Below, in pieces: positions 45,099-56,075 of a DNA stretch of 64,000 bases (positions within the stretch are counted from its first letter, which is position 1; each line of letters opens with the position of its first letter). The position numbers and the translations under genes are program-made. Location: NCBI RefSeq assembly GCF_937616625.2, contig NC_065572.1, positions 41,505,653 through 41,569,652 on the forward strand, given 5' to 3'. The DNA comes from Mercurialis annua (Eukaryota > Streptophyta > Magnoliopsida > Malpighiales > Euphorbiaceae). Below the pieces are notes generated by a model that worked only from the letters and a program-made list of their open reading frames with translations, made no database searches and was not told where the DNA came from.

Positions 45099-47584
45099 GA
45101 AACGTTTGGATTTGTTTCGTAACGTTTGTAAACATTTGGATATGCTTCGTAACTTTGTAAACGTTTGGGTTAAATCGCTAAAATTAGGAAACGTTTGGAT
45201 TTGTTTCGTAACGTTTCTAAACATTTGGCTTAAATTGCTAAAAAGGTGAAACGTTTGGATTTGTTCCGTAATGTTTGGATTTGTTTTGTAACGTTTATAA
45301 ACGTTTGGCTTAAATCGCTTAAAGGTGAAACGTTTAGTTTTGTTTCGTAACCTTTGTAAACGTTTGGCTTAAATCGCTAAAAAGGTGAAACGTTTGGATT
45401 TGTTTCGTAACGTTTGTAAATTTTTCTCTTAAATCGCTAAAATGGGGAAACATTAGGATTTGTTTCGTAACGTTTGTAAACATTTGGCTTAAATCGCTAA
45501 AATTGTGAACGCTTGGTTTTGTTTCGCAAAGTTTCTCAACGTTTGGGTTAAATTGCTAGAAAGGTGAATTGCTTGGATTTGTTTCGTAATATTTGTAAAC
45601 AATTGGCTTTGTTTCGTAACGTTTGTAAACGTTTTGCTTAAATTGCCAAAAATGTGAAACGTTTGGGATTTGTTTCGTATTTTTGTTCACGTTTGGTTTT
45701 GTTTCGTAACGTTTTAAATATTTGGTTTTGTTTCGTAACGTTTGTAAACGTTTGGCTTAAATCGTTAAAATGGGGTAATGTTTGGATTTGTTTCGTAACG
45801 TTTGGCTTAAATCACTAAAAAGGTGAAACGCTTGGATTTATTTCGTAACATTTGTAAACGTTTGGATTAAATCGCTAAAAATGTGAAACGTTTGGATTTC
45901 TTTCGTAATGTTTGTAAACGTTTGGCTTAAATTGCTAAAATGGGGAAAAGTTTTGATTTGTTTCGTAATGATTGTAAACATTTGGCTTAAATCGCTAAAA
46001 AGGTGAAACGTTTGGATTTGTTTCATAACGTTTGTAAACGTTTGGCTTAAATTGCTAAAATGGGGAAACTTTTGGATTTGTTTAGTAACGTTTGTAAATG
46101 TTTGGCTTAAATTGTTAAAAAAGCGAAACGTTTGGATTTGTTTCGTAACGTATTGTAAATGTTTGGCTTAAATCACTTAAAAGGTGAAACGTTAGGTTTT
46201 TTTTTTATATCCTTTGTAAACGTTTGGTTTAAATCGCAAAAAAGATGAAACGTTTGGATTTGTTTCATAACGTTTGTAAACGTTTGGCTTAAATTGTTAA
46301 AATGGGGAAAAATTTGGATTTGTTTCGTAATGATTGTAAACACTTGGCTTAAATCGCTAAAAAGGTGAAACGTTTGGATTTGTTTCATAACGTTTGGCTT
46401 AAATTGCTAAAATGGGGAAACTTTTGGATTTGTTTAGTAACGTTTGTAAATGTTTGGCTTAAATTGCTAAAAAAGAGAAACGTTTGGATTTGTTTCGTAA
46501 CATATTGTAAATGTTTGGCTTAAATCGCTTAAAAGGTGAAACGTTAGGTTTTGTTTGATATCCTTTGTAAACGTTTGGTTTAAATCGCAAAAAAAATGAA
46601 ACGTTTGTATTTGTTTCGTAACGTTTGTAAACGTTTGGCTTAAATCGCTAAAAAGGGGAAACGTTTGAATTTGTTTCATAACCTTTGTAAACGTTTGGCC
46701 TAGATCGCTAAAAATGTGAAATGTTTTGATTTGTTTTGTAATGTTTGTACACGTTTGGCTTAAATTGCTAAAAATGTGAAACGTTTGGATTTGTTCCGTA
46801 GAGTTTGTAAGAACTTTTAATTTCTACAAACGTTTACAAAGGGTATGAAACAAAACCAAAAGTTTGGTTTAAAAGGGGAAACGTTTGTAAACGTTTGGTT
46901 TTGTAAACATTTGGCTTAAATCGTTATAAAGGGGAAACGTTTGGATTTGTTTCGTAACGTTGAAAACGTTTGGCTTTAATTGCTAAAATGGGAAACTTTT
47001 GGATTTGTTTTGTAACGTCTGTAAACGTTTGGCTTAAATCTCGTTAAAAAGCTGAAACGTTTGTTTTTGTTTCGTAATGTTTGTAAACATTTGGCGTAAG
47101 TCGCTAAAAAGGTGAAACGTTTGGATTGGTTTTGTAATGTTTGTAAACGTTTGGCTTAAATCGCTAAAAAGAGAAAACGTTTGGTTTTGTTTCGTAACGT
47201 TTGCAAACGTTAGTCTTAAATCGCTACAAAAGTGAAATGTTTGTTTTTGTTCCATAACGTATGTAAACATTTGTCTTAAATCGATAAAAAGGGGAAACGT
47301 TTCGTTTTGTTTCATAACCTTTGTAAATGTTTGGCTTAAATCGCTAAAAAGGTGAAACATTTGGTTTTGTTTCGTAAAGTTTGCTAACGTGTTACTTAAA
47401 TCTCTAAAAACGTTTGGTTTTGTTTCACCTTTTTACATTTGGTAAATCGCTAAAATGGGGAAACGTTTGATTTTGTTTCGTAACGTTTGTAAACGTTTGG
47501 TTTAAATCGCTAAAAAGTTGAAACGTTTGGTTTTGTTTCGTAGCGTTTGTAAACATTTGGCTTAAATTGCTTAAAAGGTTAAAC
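45099..47584. repeat. 60-bp satellite array, block 5 (about 41 monomers)
   Basis: Forward orientation almost throughout, with small reversed pieces near 46815-46860 and 47424-47440. It ends at GGTTAAAC where LTR G begins. It contains a higher-order duplication of about 360 bp (45940-46660). Confidence 0.95.
45940..46660. repeat. Six-monomer (about 360 bp) higher-order repeat, two copies
   Basis: The segment starting ATGGGGAAAAGTTTTG near 45940 recurs near 46301 with the same private variants in the same order: GTAATGATTGTAAACA, TTTAGTAACG, AACGTATTGTAAATG or AACATATTGTAAATG, GAAACGTTAGG and ATATCCTTTG. The offset is 362 bp at the start and 352 bp later because the second copy lost 10 bp. Confidence 0.8.
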
Positions 47585-48665
47585 TGTAATATCCCGTACT
47601 TTTAATTTTTTTTTTTAAAAATTTAATTATAATTTTTGCATTCCGTCAAACTTTAGATAATTTATTATTATTATTATTAAATTTTTTTTTTTATTTAATT
47701 TTATTAGAGTCGTTCATTGATTCAGTTGTGGTTCGATTTGTATTTGGTTTGTATGATTAACTTTCAAAAGAAAAAAAAAAGAGGAAAAGGTAAGCTTATT
47801 TTGCATGATAATGAGCCATGCATACACCTTCCTCCCCACGTGATTATTTTGTGCATGATAAGCCCATAAATGTATTAAATTGGCCATAGTATATGAAAGC
47901 CCACCTTTTATCCATCTTTTGAAATATATGAAGCAGGAATTGAAATTGCTTCCATTCATTCGTTTTGCTGCTATCCATTTGTTTGTCTCATAATCATATT
48001 ATAAAACCCTATTTTTATAAAACCCAAGCCGTTGTTTCAGAGGAAAAACTTTCTCTTAACATCACAACATTCATCCATCCCTCTCTTTGCTTTCAATCCG
48101 GTAAGTAATTCACACCTTTGCTTTCTTTAATCATTCGACGCCGTGTCATCGTTCTAATAAATATCTTATTCATTATAGCGAAATTCTGAGATTTGTTGCT
48201 TCGTTACATCAGTAAATCCCATCCTCTATAATCGTTACGCTTTGGAATCGAAACGGTACGTGAAACTTATTTGTTTAAACGCCGCTAAGGTTCACCAATT
48301 CATTGTTCTTTACCGCCGTACCTTCTTTGTATTTGATGCCTTTGTTCATGGGTTCTTTGTTGCGTTATTTCCAAGTGTTGAGTTCAGTAATATATGGAGT
48401 TCATTAAATGGTTTGGTTCTTGAATGATTCATTCGGTTTTGAGTTTTGTTCTTTAGATCCAAATTGTGTTGATTAAATTCTTTTGTTGCGGGTTCTGCTA
48501 TATTTATTCTTTGGCTGCCTGGATCGTTGTTTTTGATTGATATATCATGTGGCCTTATTTTGATAATTAAATGAATTTGATGTTCTATATTGATGATCAG
48601 TGAGTCGAAAATTATTACTCTCAGTTCGAGCTTCTCTTGGGCTTATATTCTTGTGGTTAGGTTTG
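47585..48665 (+). mobile_element. Element G: LTR 5' part, interrupted by element H
   Basis: Starts TGTAATATCCCGTACTTTTA after TAAAC (47580-47584). Its first 200 bp resemble the start of solo LTR B read on the minus strand, including CCGTCAA.CTT and a run of TTATTA units. It passes a AAACCCAAGCCG segment and GGTACGTGAAA and is cut at 48665 by the LTR of H. The rest should lie to the right of H, outside the window. Confidence 0.75.
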
Positions 48666-50829
48666 TGTCACGACCCAATCTCAGGGCCGAGACCGGCGCT
48701 AGGGAATGGGAGTGGTTGCTCCGAAACCCGTAGCAAGCCTAAAAACGTAAAATAATTTTTTTTTCGCGAATATAAACATCATGCATGACATACATAAACA
48801 CGTGTCATGCAGAGGCACACATGCCAGGCATACATATCCTCTGGCAGTCTCAAATATCAAAACGCAGCTAGCGTAAAACATTTAAAACTTTAAAACATTA
48901 AAGTTATATTTACAGAAAACTATACATAACAAGCTAATTTGCAAAATACTTATCTACTGCAGCTCTAAGAGTAAAGTATTGTTTCTTTACATACTCAAAA
49001 ATACAGACTTCTGAAAGTAGGATAGAAGTCCGTTGCTTCAAAGCGTCTTTAACCTGAAAGGAAATCTTTGAGGGGTCAGTATATTGGGATATACTGAGTG
49101 AGTTCATACATTTACTAATAAGTATTCAAGTTAAAACATAAAACGATACTCAATCGTATCCAGCCAAGTACAAGATCTGATTGAAACCTTAATCCTCAAA
49201 CATACTAATCATCAATCAAGCAACCCAATCATCAATATCAAATTGCGAGTCCAACTCGCTGGTGGCCCCGCCACTAGATACAGGGACTCCAGACTACACC
49301 GTAGCCGAGTGCTCACTCGTATCAAAATCATAAACCCAATCGTAAATTTCATAATCATCATCAGCTTCCAGCTGAGTCACATCAAAACTGGTGATCACGC
49401 AGTCCTATTGTCGCCCAATAGGTAGCACGTTCCATCGGATCAATACTGGTTTCAAATCAAGCATATGCAATTCATAAAAAGAATTCGCATCGCAATCATG
49501 CAAAACAAACATAAAGCAATATAAAATATTTGCTTAAGTAAACACTTTAAAAGCAAATCATATAAACTCACAGAAAACGCTTATCCAAAAATATGTCGGG
49601 GCTTTAGAACGTCAAGCTTCCCGAACTACTGGTCCAGCTACTTCTTGCCTCGCCGGATCTAAAACAATTTTAAAACATTTGACTTGTATTAGAATCCTAT
49701 TCTAAGATTGACTCTAGACTCGAGACTCGACACGTTTTACTTTCATTAATCGTCGTTCTTCTCACGTATACTCCGATAACGGTATCAAACTCGTTTACGG
49801 ATCGTAAATCACTTCTAATTAAATTCCCGTTTAACCTCATTAGGTTAACTATTCACATTAATCGATTAACTAATATTCGATTTCCGTTTCAATACGCGAA
49901 TTCAATTAATTCAATCGAGGTACGAAGAATCGGGGTGCGAGAATCGGAGGGTGCACGTTCGTGTATGGGGGTACACGATCGTGCACCTTGATGGTACACG
50001 GTCGTGTACCATGTATTGGTGCACGTTCGTGTACTTTGGTACACGTTCGTGCACAATTGATGGTACACGTTCGTGTACCACAAGTGCACACGATCCCCCG
50101 GAATCGATTTCCGGGGTTTCCGACCTGCTATATACGTAAAAACGCTCCAAACTCAACCAAAACGCGTATTCTAAGCTCAAAACGCTATATATCAATCCTA
50201 TACTCGATAAAACGATAAAATCGTTTCGTGGCCTAAAACTGAATCGATATAACTCAAAATATATTCGTTTAAACGATAAAACGTCAAGCTTACCGTGATA
50301 CGCCACTGAAATACGATCGTTTTGAGCTATTAAACGTCGGAAACGGACGAGAAACGAAAACCGCGCGATGAACCGTAACTATCGCCGTTTAGGAACGAGA
50401 AAGGGAAAGAAAAGGATCTGATCATCTTAATTCCTTCCTTATGAAGGATTCTTATATATATATATATACTGGTTAATTTGCCATTTGGTCCTTGAAACTT
50501 TTCAAAAGTTTCAATTTAGTCCAAAACCTATTCAATTAATCTTTCTATTAATTCATATACGTATCATTTATATCCGAATAAATAATACTAACTCAAAATA
50601 TATATATCCATCGAAAATCCTCAAATTTCAATTTTCAGGGCTTAATTGGCTAATTTGCACTTTAGCCCCTAAACTTTTCAAAATTAACTCCTTAAATCCC
50701 GCTAATTGACTCATTAAATTTTATCCTGAATTTCTGATATAATTAAATTAAATTCTTTTTAATCTAATTTATCGGAAATCACGACACGTGGCACGACGTA
50801 ACTACCTTAAAATATTTTGGGGTATTACA
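48666..50829 (-). mobile_element. Element H: 3' LTR (2,164 bp)
   Basis: On the minus strand it starts TGTAATACCCC at 50829 and ends GGGTCGTGACA at 48666. A TATATATA run at about 50452-50470 may supply the core promoter on the minus strand. Six dyad motifs at 49951-50078 lie about 400 bp downstream of it and would be transcribed. Part of this LTR is repeated at 51043-51861 by a local tandem duplication. Confidence 0.85.
49951..50078. repeat. Array of six 16-bp dyads, GTRCACG-NT-CGTGYAC
   Basis: Copies start at 49951, 49971, 49994, 50019, 50039 and 50063, for example GTACACGTTCGTGTAC. Arms are 7 bp with a 2-bp centre, and spacing is 20-25 bp. Three more copies (51049, 51069, 51093) come from the tandem duplication. 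Overlapping short frames here are by-products of the repeat. Confidence 0.85.
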
Positions 50830-52077
50830 TTCACCCCCCCTTAAAATAAATTCGTCCTCGAATTTAAAATTTAGCCACGTACCTTGAGTGAAAAGGAAAG
50901 GATAGTTCTGTCTCATATCCTCTTCTGTCTCCCACGTGCACTCTTCTACGGATTGACTTCTCCAAAGAACTTTTACCATTGGAATCCTCTTCATTCGTAA
51001 TTGTCGTATCTGCGTGTCGACAATCTGCACTGGCCGTTCTTCGTATTGGTGCACGTTCATGTACTTTGGTACACGTTCGTGCACAATTGATGGTACACGT
51101 TCGTGTACCACAAGTGCACACGATCCCCCGGAATCGATTTCCGGGGTTTCCGACCTGCTATATACGTAAAAACGCTCCAAACTCAACCAAAACGCGTATT
51201 CTAAGCTCAAAACGCTATATATCAATCCTATACTCGATAAAACGATAAAATCGTTTCGTGGCCTAAAACTGAATCGATATAACTCAAAATATATTCGTTT
51301 AAACGATAAAACGTCAAGCTTACCGTGATACGCCACTGAAATACGATCGTTTTGAGCTATTAAACGTCGGAAACGGACGAGAAACGAAAACCGCGCGATG
51401 AACCGTAACTATCGCCGTTTAGGAACGAGAAAGGGAAAGAAAAGGATCTGATCATCTTAATTCCTTCCTTATGAAGGATTCTTATATATATATATATATA
51501 CTGGTTAATTTGCCATTTGGTCCTTGAAACTTTTCAAAAGTTTCAATTTAGTCCAAAACCTATTCAATTAATCTTTCTATTAATTCATATACGTATCATT
51601 TATGTCCGAATAAATAATACTAACTCAAAATATATATATCCATCGAAAATCCTCAAATTTCAATTTTCAGGGCTTAATTGGCTAATTTGCACTTTAGCCC
51701 CTAAACTTTTCAAAATTAACTCCTTAAATCCCGCTAATTGACTCATTAAATTTTATCCTGAATTTCTGATATAATTAAATTAAATTATTTTTAATCTAAT
51801 TTATCGGAAATCACGACACGTGGCACGACGTAACTACCTTAAAATATTTTGGGGTATTACATTCACCCCCCCTTAAAATAAATTCGTCCTCGAATTTAAA
51901 ATTTAGCCACGTACCTTGAGTGAAAAGGTAAGGATAGTTCTGTCTCATATCCTCTTCTGTCTCCCACGTGCACTCTTCTACGGATTGACTTCTCCAAAGA
52001 ACTTTTACCATTGGAATCCTCTTCATTCGTAATTGTCGTATCTGCGTGTCGACAATCTGCACTGGCCGTTCTTCGTA
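50013..52077. repeat. Tandem duplication (about 1,030 bp) across the LTR/internal boundary of H
   Basis: 50013-51042 is repeated at 51043-52077, so that LTR, PPT and the integrase C-terminus occur twice. The junction joins CTTCGTA of the integrase end to GTATTGG inside the LTR, sharing GTA. By eye the copies differ at only about six places, including one extra TA in the TATATA run of the second copy, so the event is young relative to the element. A frame at 50779-51336 reads across the join and is an artefact. Confidence 0.85.
50830..50864 (-). promoter_or_regulatory. Element H: polypurine tract and FEDEF-coding dyad
   Basis: Adjacent to the LTR is TTCACCCCCCCTTAA, a purine tract on the minus strand, and then AATTCGTCCTCGAATT (50849-50864). 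The intact pol frame reads through both. The duplicated copy is at 51862-51896 and is the one next to the original internal region. Confidence 0.8.
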
Positions 52078-52548
52078 AGTCAGTTCCTCGCTCACATCCA
52101 CCACTTGCGGTTGAATTATTCGAGAAGGGTCTAGTACATATTTCCGAAGCATGGAAATATGGAAGACAGGATGAACTTGCGACATCTCCGGTGGCAAGTC
52201 TAGCTTATAGGCAACTGAGCCTATACGTTCTATAATCTGATATGGTCCGACATATCTCGGAGCCAACTTGCCCTTCTTTCCGAAACGAATCACTCCCTTC
52301 ATCGGTGATACCTTGAGAAATACGTAATCTCCGATCTTAAATTCGATGTCTTTCCTATTGGGGTCCGCGTAATTCTTCTGTTGACTGGAAGCAGTATTCA
52401 AACGCTGCTTTATCAATGGTACTTTTTCTGACGTAATCTGGATGATCTCTGCTCCATTAAGCTTCCGCTCACCGACTTCGTCCCAACAGATAGGGGATCG
52501 ACACTTGCGACCGTATAACGCTTCATATGGTGCCATCTCGATGCTCAA
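51811..52548 (-). pseudogene. pol: Element H pol: integrase C-terminus and chromodomain
   Basis: 245 codons. Residues about 1-20 finish the integrase core (MAPYEALYGRKCRSP). Residues about 60-140 form the GPY-type C-terminal domain (GPYQIIERIGSVAYKLDLP). Residues about 158-210 form a chromodomain-like segment (QIRQLRMKRIPMVKVLW, CTWETEEDMR). Chromodomains are thought to steer Gypsy integration to heterochromatin, which suits the setting. The frame continues through FEDEF and the purine tract (RGGE) and stops about 50 bp inside the LTR. It is preceded in the same frame by a stop at 52573-52575, so it is part of broken pol, not a gene on its own. Confidence 0.85.
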
Positions 52549-52572
52549 ATGATAGCTGTTGTTGTAGGCGAA

Positions 52573-53085
52573 TTAGATTAGAGGTAGGTATGTATCCCAA
52601 CTACCTCCGAAGTCTAATACGCATAACCGAAGCATATCTTCTACCGTTTGAATCGTCCGTTCAGACTGGCCGTCTGTCTGAGGGTGAAAAGCAGTCCTGA
52701 AATTTAATCGTGTTCCTAACGCGTCTTGTAAACTCTTCCAGAAATGAGAGGTAAATACGGAACCTCTGTCTGAAACGATTGACACGGGGACTCCGTGTAA
52801 GCTCACGATCTTATCGATATAAATCTCCGCCAACTTTGCTGCAGAATACGTCGTCTTGATAGGAATGAAGTGCGCTGACTTCGTCAAACGATCCACGATT
52901 ACCCAAATGGAATCAAAGCCTTTCTGCTTCTTGGGCAATCCGACTACGAAATCCATCGTGATCTGCTCCCATTTCCACTCCGGGATGGGTAACGGCTGAA
53001 GAAATTCGTAAGGCCGTTGATGCTCCAACTTGACTTGCTTACAAGTCGGACATTTCGCCACGAACTCTGCGATGTCTTTCTTCAT
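52573..53085 (-). pseudogene. pol: Element H pol: integrase zinc finger end and catalytic core
   Basis: 170 codons. CPTCKQVK (about residue 15) is the end of the HHCC zinc-binding domain. The DDE core follows: ITMDFVVGLP gives the first Asp, VSDRGSVFTS the second, and HPQTDGQSERT the Glu, so the catalytic triad is present. Upstream in frame is a stop at 53092-53094 and downstream TAA at 52573-52575. These divide a formerly continuous pol. Confidence 0.9.
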
Positions 53086-53228
53086 TCCGCTTCACCAATA
53101 CGTTGTCTTGATGTCGTGATACATCTTTGTGGAACCTGGATGAACGCTATGCATCGTTCCATGCGTCTCTTCCATGATCTTCTGTCTCAAGTCTTCCACG
53201 TCTGGAACGCACATTCGATTGCCGTACT

Positions 53229-53690
53229 TCAGTATTCCGTTGACGATACTGAAATCTTGACTCTTGCCTTGTTGAACTTCCTCATCAAATGCTTTAATTG
53301 AAGGTCGTCCGCTTGTAACTCTTTGATCTGATCTATCAACGTCGATCGTATCGTTAGCTGAGCCACTAGGTTTCCGAGAGATGAAATCTCGAACTCAACT
53401 CCTTGGATAAACATCGTATGAATCTCGTTGATTAATGGTCTCTGCCATGTCGTTGTAACGTGCGCGAGACTTCCTGCCGATTTCCTGCTTAATGCATCTG
53501 CCACGACGTTGGCCTTGCCTGGATGGTATTGTATCGTGAAGTCGTAATCTTTTAATAGCTCCATCCATCTCCGCTGTCTGAGGTTCAATTCTCGCTGATC
53601 AAAAATGTACTTCAAGCTTTTATGATCTGTAAAGATCTCGCACGTAGCGCCGTATAAATAATGTCTCCAAATCTTCAGCGCAAAAATCAC
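53229..53690 (-). pseudogene. pol: Element H pol: RNase H
   Basis: 153 codons, with [20 protein letters not shown] and LSRKSAGS typical of the Gypsy RNase H and its end. The start of the domain lies upstream at 53691-53840, in the same frame but between stops at 53841-53843 and 53766-53768. A one-base frameshift near 53290 puts the last ~20 codons in the wrong frame; integrase continues in a different frame. Confidence 0.85.
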
Positions 53691-53840
53691 CGCTGCTAAC
53701 TCTAAATCATGCGTCGGGTAGTTCGTTTCATGCTTCTTGAGCTGTCGTGAAGCGTATGCAATTACTCAACCGTGTTGCATAAGGACGCATCCTGGTCCAA
53801 CTCTTGAAGCATCACAGTAAACTGTGAATCCTTCCGTTCC

Positions 53841-56000
53841 TTATGGTAATGCTAAAACTGGTGCCGTCGTCAGACACTCTTTCAGTTTCAGAAAACTGAG
53901 TTCACACTGATCTTTCCAGTTGAACTTCGCGTTCTTCTGAGTTAGCTTCGTCAAAGGTACAACGATTTTTGAAAAGTCTTGTACAAATCGTCTGTAATAT
54001 CCCGCTAATCCGAGAAAACTTCGGACTTCAGTAACCGATTCAGGTCGCTTCCATTCTATTACTGCTTCGATCTTCTTTGGGTCAGCCTTAATGCCACTTT
54101 GTGACACCACATGACCTAAGAAAGCCACTTCTGTTAGCCAAAATTCACATTTAGAGAATTTGGCGTAAAGCTGATGTTCTCTTAGCGTCTGTAGTACTAT
54201 CCGCAGATGCTGAGCGTGCTTTTCTTTTGTACGTGAATAAATCAAAATGTCGTCGATAAACACGATTACGAACTGATCCAAGTACGGTTTGAATATTCTA
54301 TTCATCAAATCCATGAAGGCTGCTGGGGCGTTTGTCAATCCAAATGACATCACAAGAAACTCGTAATGTCCGTATCGAGTTCGAAAAGCAGTCTTTTGAA
54401 CATCATCATCGCGAATCTTCAGCTGATGGTAGCCTGATCTTAAATCAATCTTAGAGAAATACTTCGCTCCTTGTAACTGATCGTATAAATCGTCGATTCT
54501 AGGTAACGGATACTTATTCCTTATCGTCACCTTATTCAGCTGTCGATAATCGATGCATAGTCGAAGCGATCCATCCTTCTTTTTCACGAATAGCACTGGT
54601 GCACCCCACGGGGATACACTCGGTCTGATGAAACCACGATCAAACAATTCTTCTAGCTGATCCTTAAGTTCTTTGAGCTCTGCTGGCGCCATTCGATAAG
54701 GATGTATCGATATCGACTTTGTGTCAGGAGCTATTTCGATACAAAACTCAATCTCGCGATCTGGGGTTAATCCAGGTAATTTCTCTGGAAAAACATCTGG
54801 ATACTCCGATACAACTGGCACGTCACTTAAGTTCACACTTTTGTTCTCCATGTCTCGTACTATCGCTAAGAATCCTTGACATCCCTTCTTCAACATACGA
54901 CAAGCTTTAATAGCTGAAATAATACTCGTAGAAGATTCCATCTTATCACCCTGAATTGAAACCGCTTCAATTCCAGGCGTGTTAAACGTTACTGTCTTCT
55001 TTCGACAATCCACATTGGCGTAGTGCTGAGCTAGCCAATCCATTCCTAGTATGACGTCAAAAGCTAATACCTCGAGTAAAATCAAATCAACTAACAAATC
55101 TCGTCCTTGAACTCTCACAGGGCAGAACGGATAAACGATACTAACTTCCACACTTTCTCCAACTGGAGTAGCTACTGACAAGGGATTCATAAGATATGCT
55201 GGTTGCACTCCTAACTTACTAGCGAAACTAGGCGAAACAAACGAATGCGTAGCGCCCGGATAAAATAAAATTAGTGCGTCTTGAGAAGCGATAGGAAAGA
55301 TACCTTGCACCACAGCATTGGAAGCCTGAGCCTCTTGAGGATTCAGTGCAAAGACCCTAGCCTGACTCCCGCCAGCCTGCGAAGTCTGGCCAGTACCGCG
55401 TCCTCCTCCATTCCTTCCTCCTCGATTTGCGTAACCACGACCTCTCTGGCCCGTGAAGGTACTTCCTGTCTGATCATATCCTGACGCTATCTGCTGCGCT
55501 GTTCTCTGCTGCTGATAAGAAGGCTGTACTACAGTAGTCATTGAACCCTGGGGCATCTGCCTCGGACAATCTCTACCAAAATGGCCCCGTTGACCACAGT
55601 TGAAACATGCTCCTCTAGCAATGTAGCACGCGCCGTAGTGCCTTCTATTACAGTTCAGACATAAGGGCACTCCACCTCCCATGTCGCTCACCGATCTGGC
55701 ACTAATTCCGGTGCCTGAAGTACTGACTCTGGTTCCATACCGAGCTTTCTTATTTCTTTGCTGCTGTGATGGGGGTCGAGAATAACTCCTAACATATGAT
55801 TGGGTGGGTGCGTTCTGTACGCTACGAAACACATCACTCCTCACAGGCGCAACATTGGAAGGATCGGGAATCTTTCCAAAACGGATCAGAGAAATTTCCA
55901 TTTGTCTAGCGCTGTCGATCAGTTGCACTAGGGTTCTTCCGATATCAGACGTCAGACTCATAAATTCAGCTCCTAGACCCTCCACAAACCTTGAGTTCAC
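53841..56000 (-). pseudogene. gag-pol: Element H gag C-terminus, protease and reverse transcriptase
   Basis: Open for 719 codons, though it begins just after an in-frame TGA (56001-56003), not at a true start. Gag end with CCHC knuckle [14 protein letters not shown] at residues about 131-144. A Gly/Arg-rich linker follows. The protease motif reads [10 protein letters not shown] near residue 246, where the family has Asp before the Pro/Ser-Gly; Tyr here means loss of the catalytic aspartate. RT spans about 410-640 with [12 protein letters not shown] (about 475) and the catalytic FIDDILIYS (about 580). Then comes the connection to RNase H, ended by TAA at 53841. Confidence 0.9.
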
Positions 56001-56075
56001 TCAGGCTGGGTCCGTAGTCAGGTCTGGTGCAAATCTACTCACTCTGGTAAACTCCGTCATGAAATCCCTAAATAG
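56001..56075 (-). pseudogene. gag: Element H: gag fragment upstream of the in-frame stop
   Basis: On the minus strand this reads EFTRVSRFAPDLTTDP, typical of the Gypsy gag core, ending at the TGA of 56001-56003. To the right the match ends at the edge of Copia element I (about 56070-56090), which interrupts gag. Confidence 0.7.

Larger units (their letters stand above)
48666..56075 (-). mobile_element. Element H: Gypsy chromodomain element (Tekay/Del-like), 3' part
   Basis: Minus-strand element read from right to left: gag fragment, protease, RT, RNase H, integrase with chromodomain, PPT, 3' LTR. The domain order and C-terminal chromodomain identify a Gypsy chromovirus; the gag and LTR style fit Tekay/Del (family assignment from memory). 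It inserted in LTR G; the left flank is GTTTG (48661-48665). The 5' part is cut off by Copia element I at about 56075 and should continue beyond the window. The coding region is dead: stops at 56001, 53841, 53766, 53092 and 52573, and a frameshift near 53290. Confidence 0.85.

Noticed and set aside
49889..50306. Cluster of overlapping Cys/Thr-rich frames on both strands
   Set aside because: All come from the GTACACG/CGTGTAC dyad array, which reads open in several frames; no recognisable domain.
50779..51336. 185-codon frame on the minus strand as a gene
   Set aside because: It joins the integrase C-terminus to LTR sequence across the tandem duplication junction at 51043; a chimera produced by the rearrangement.
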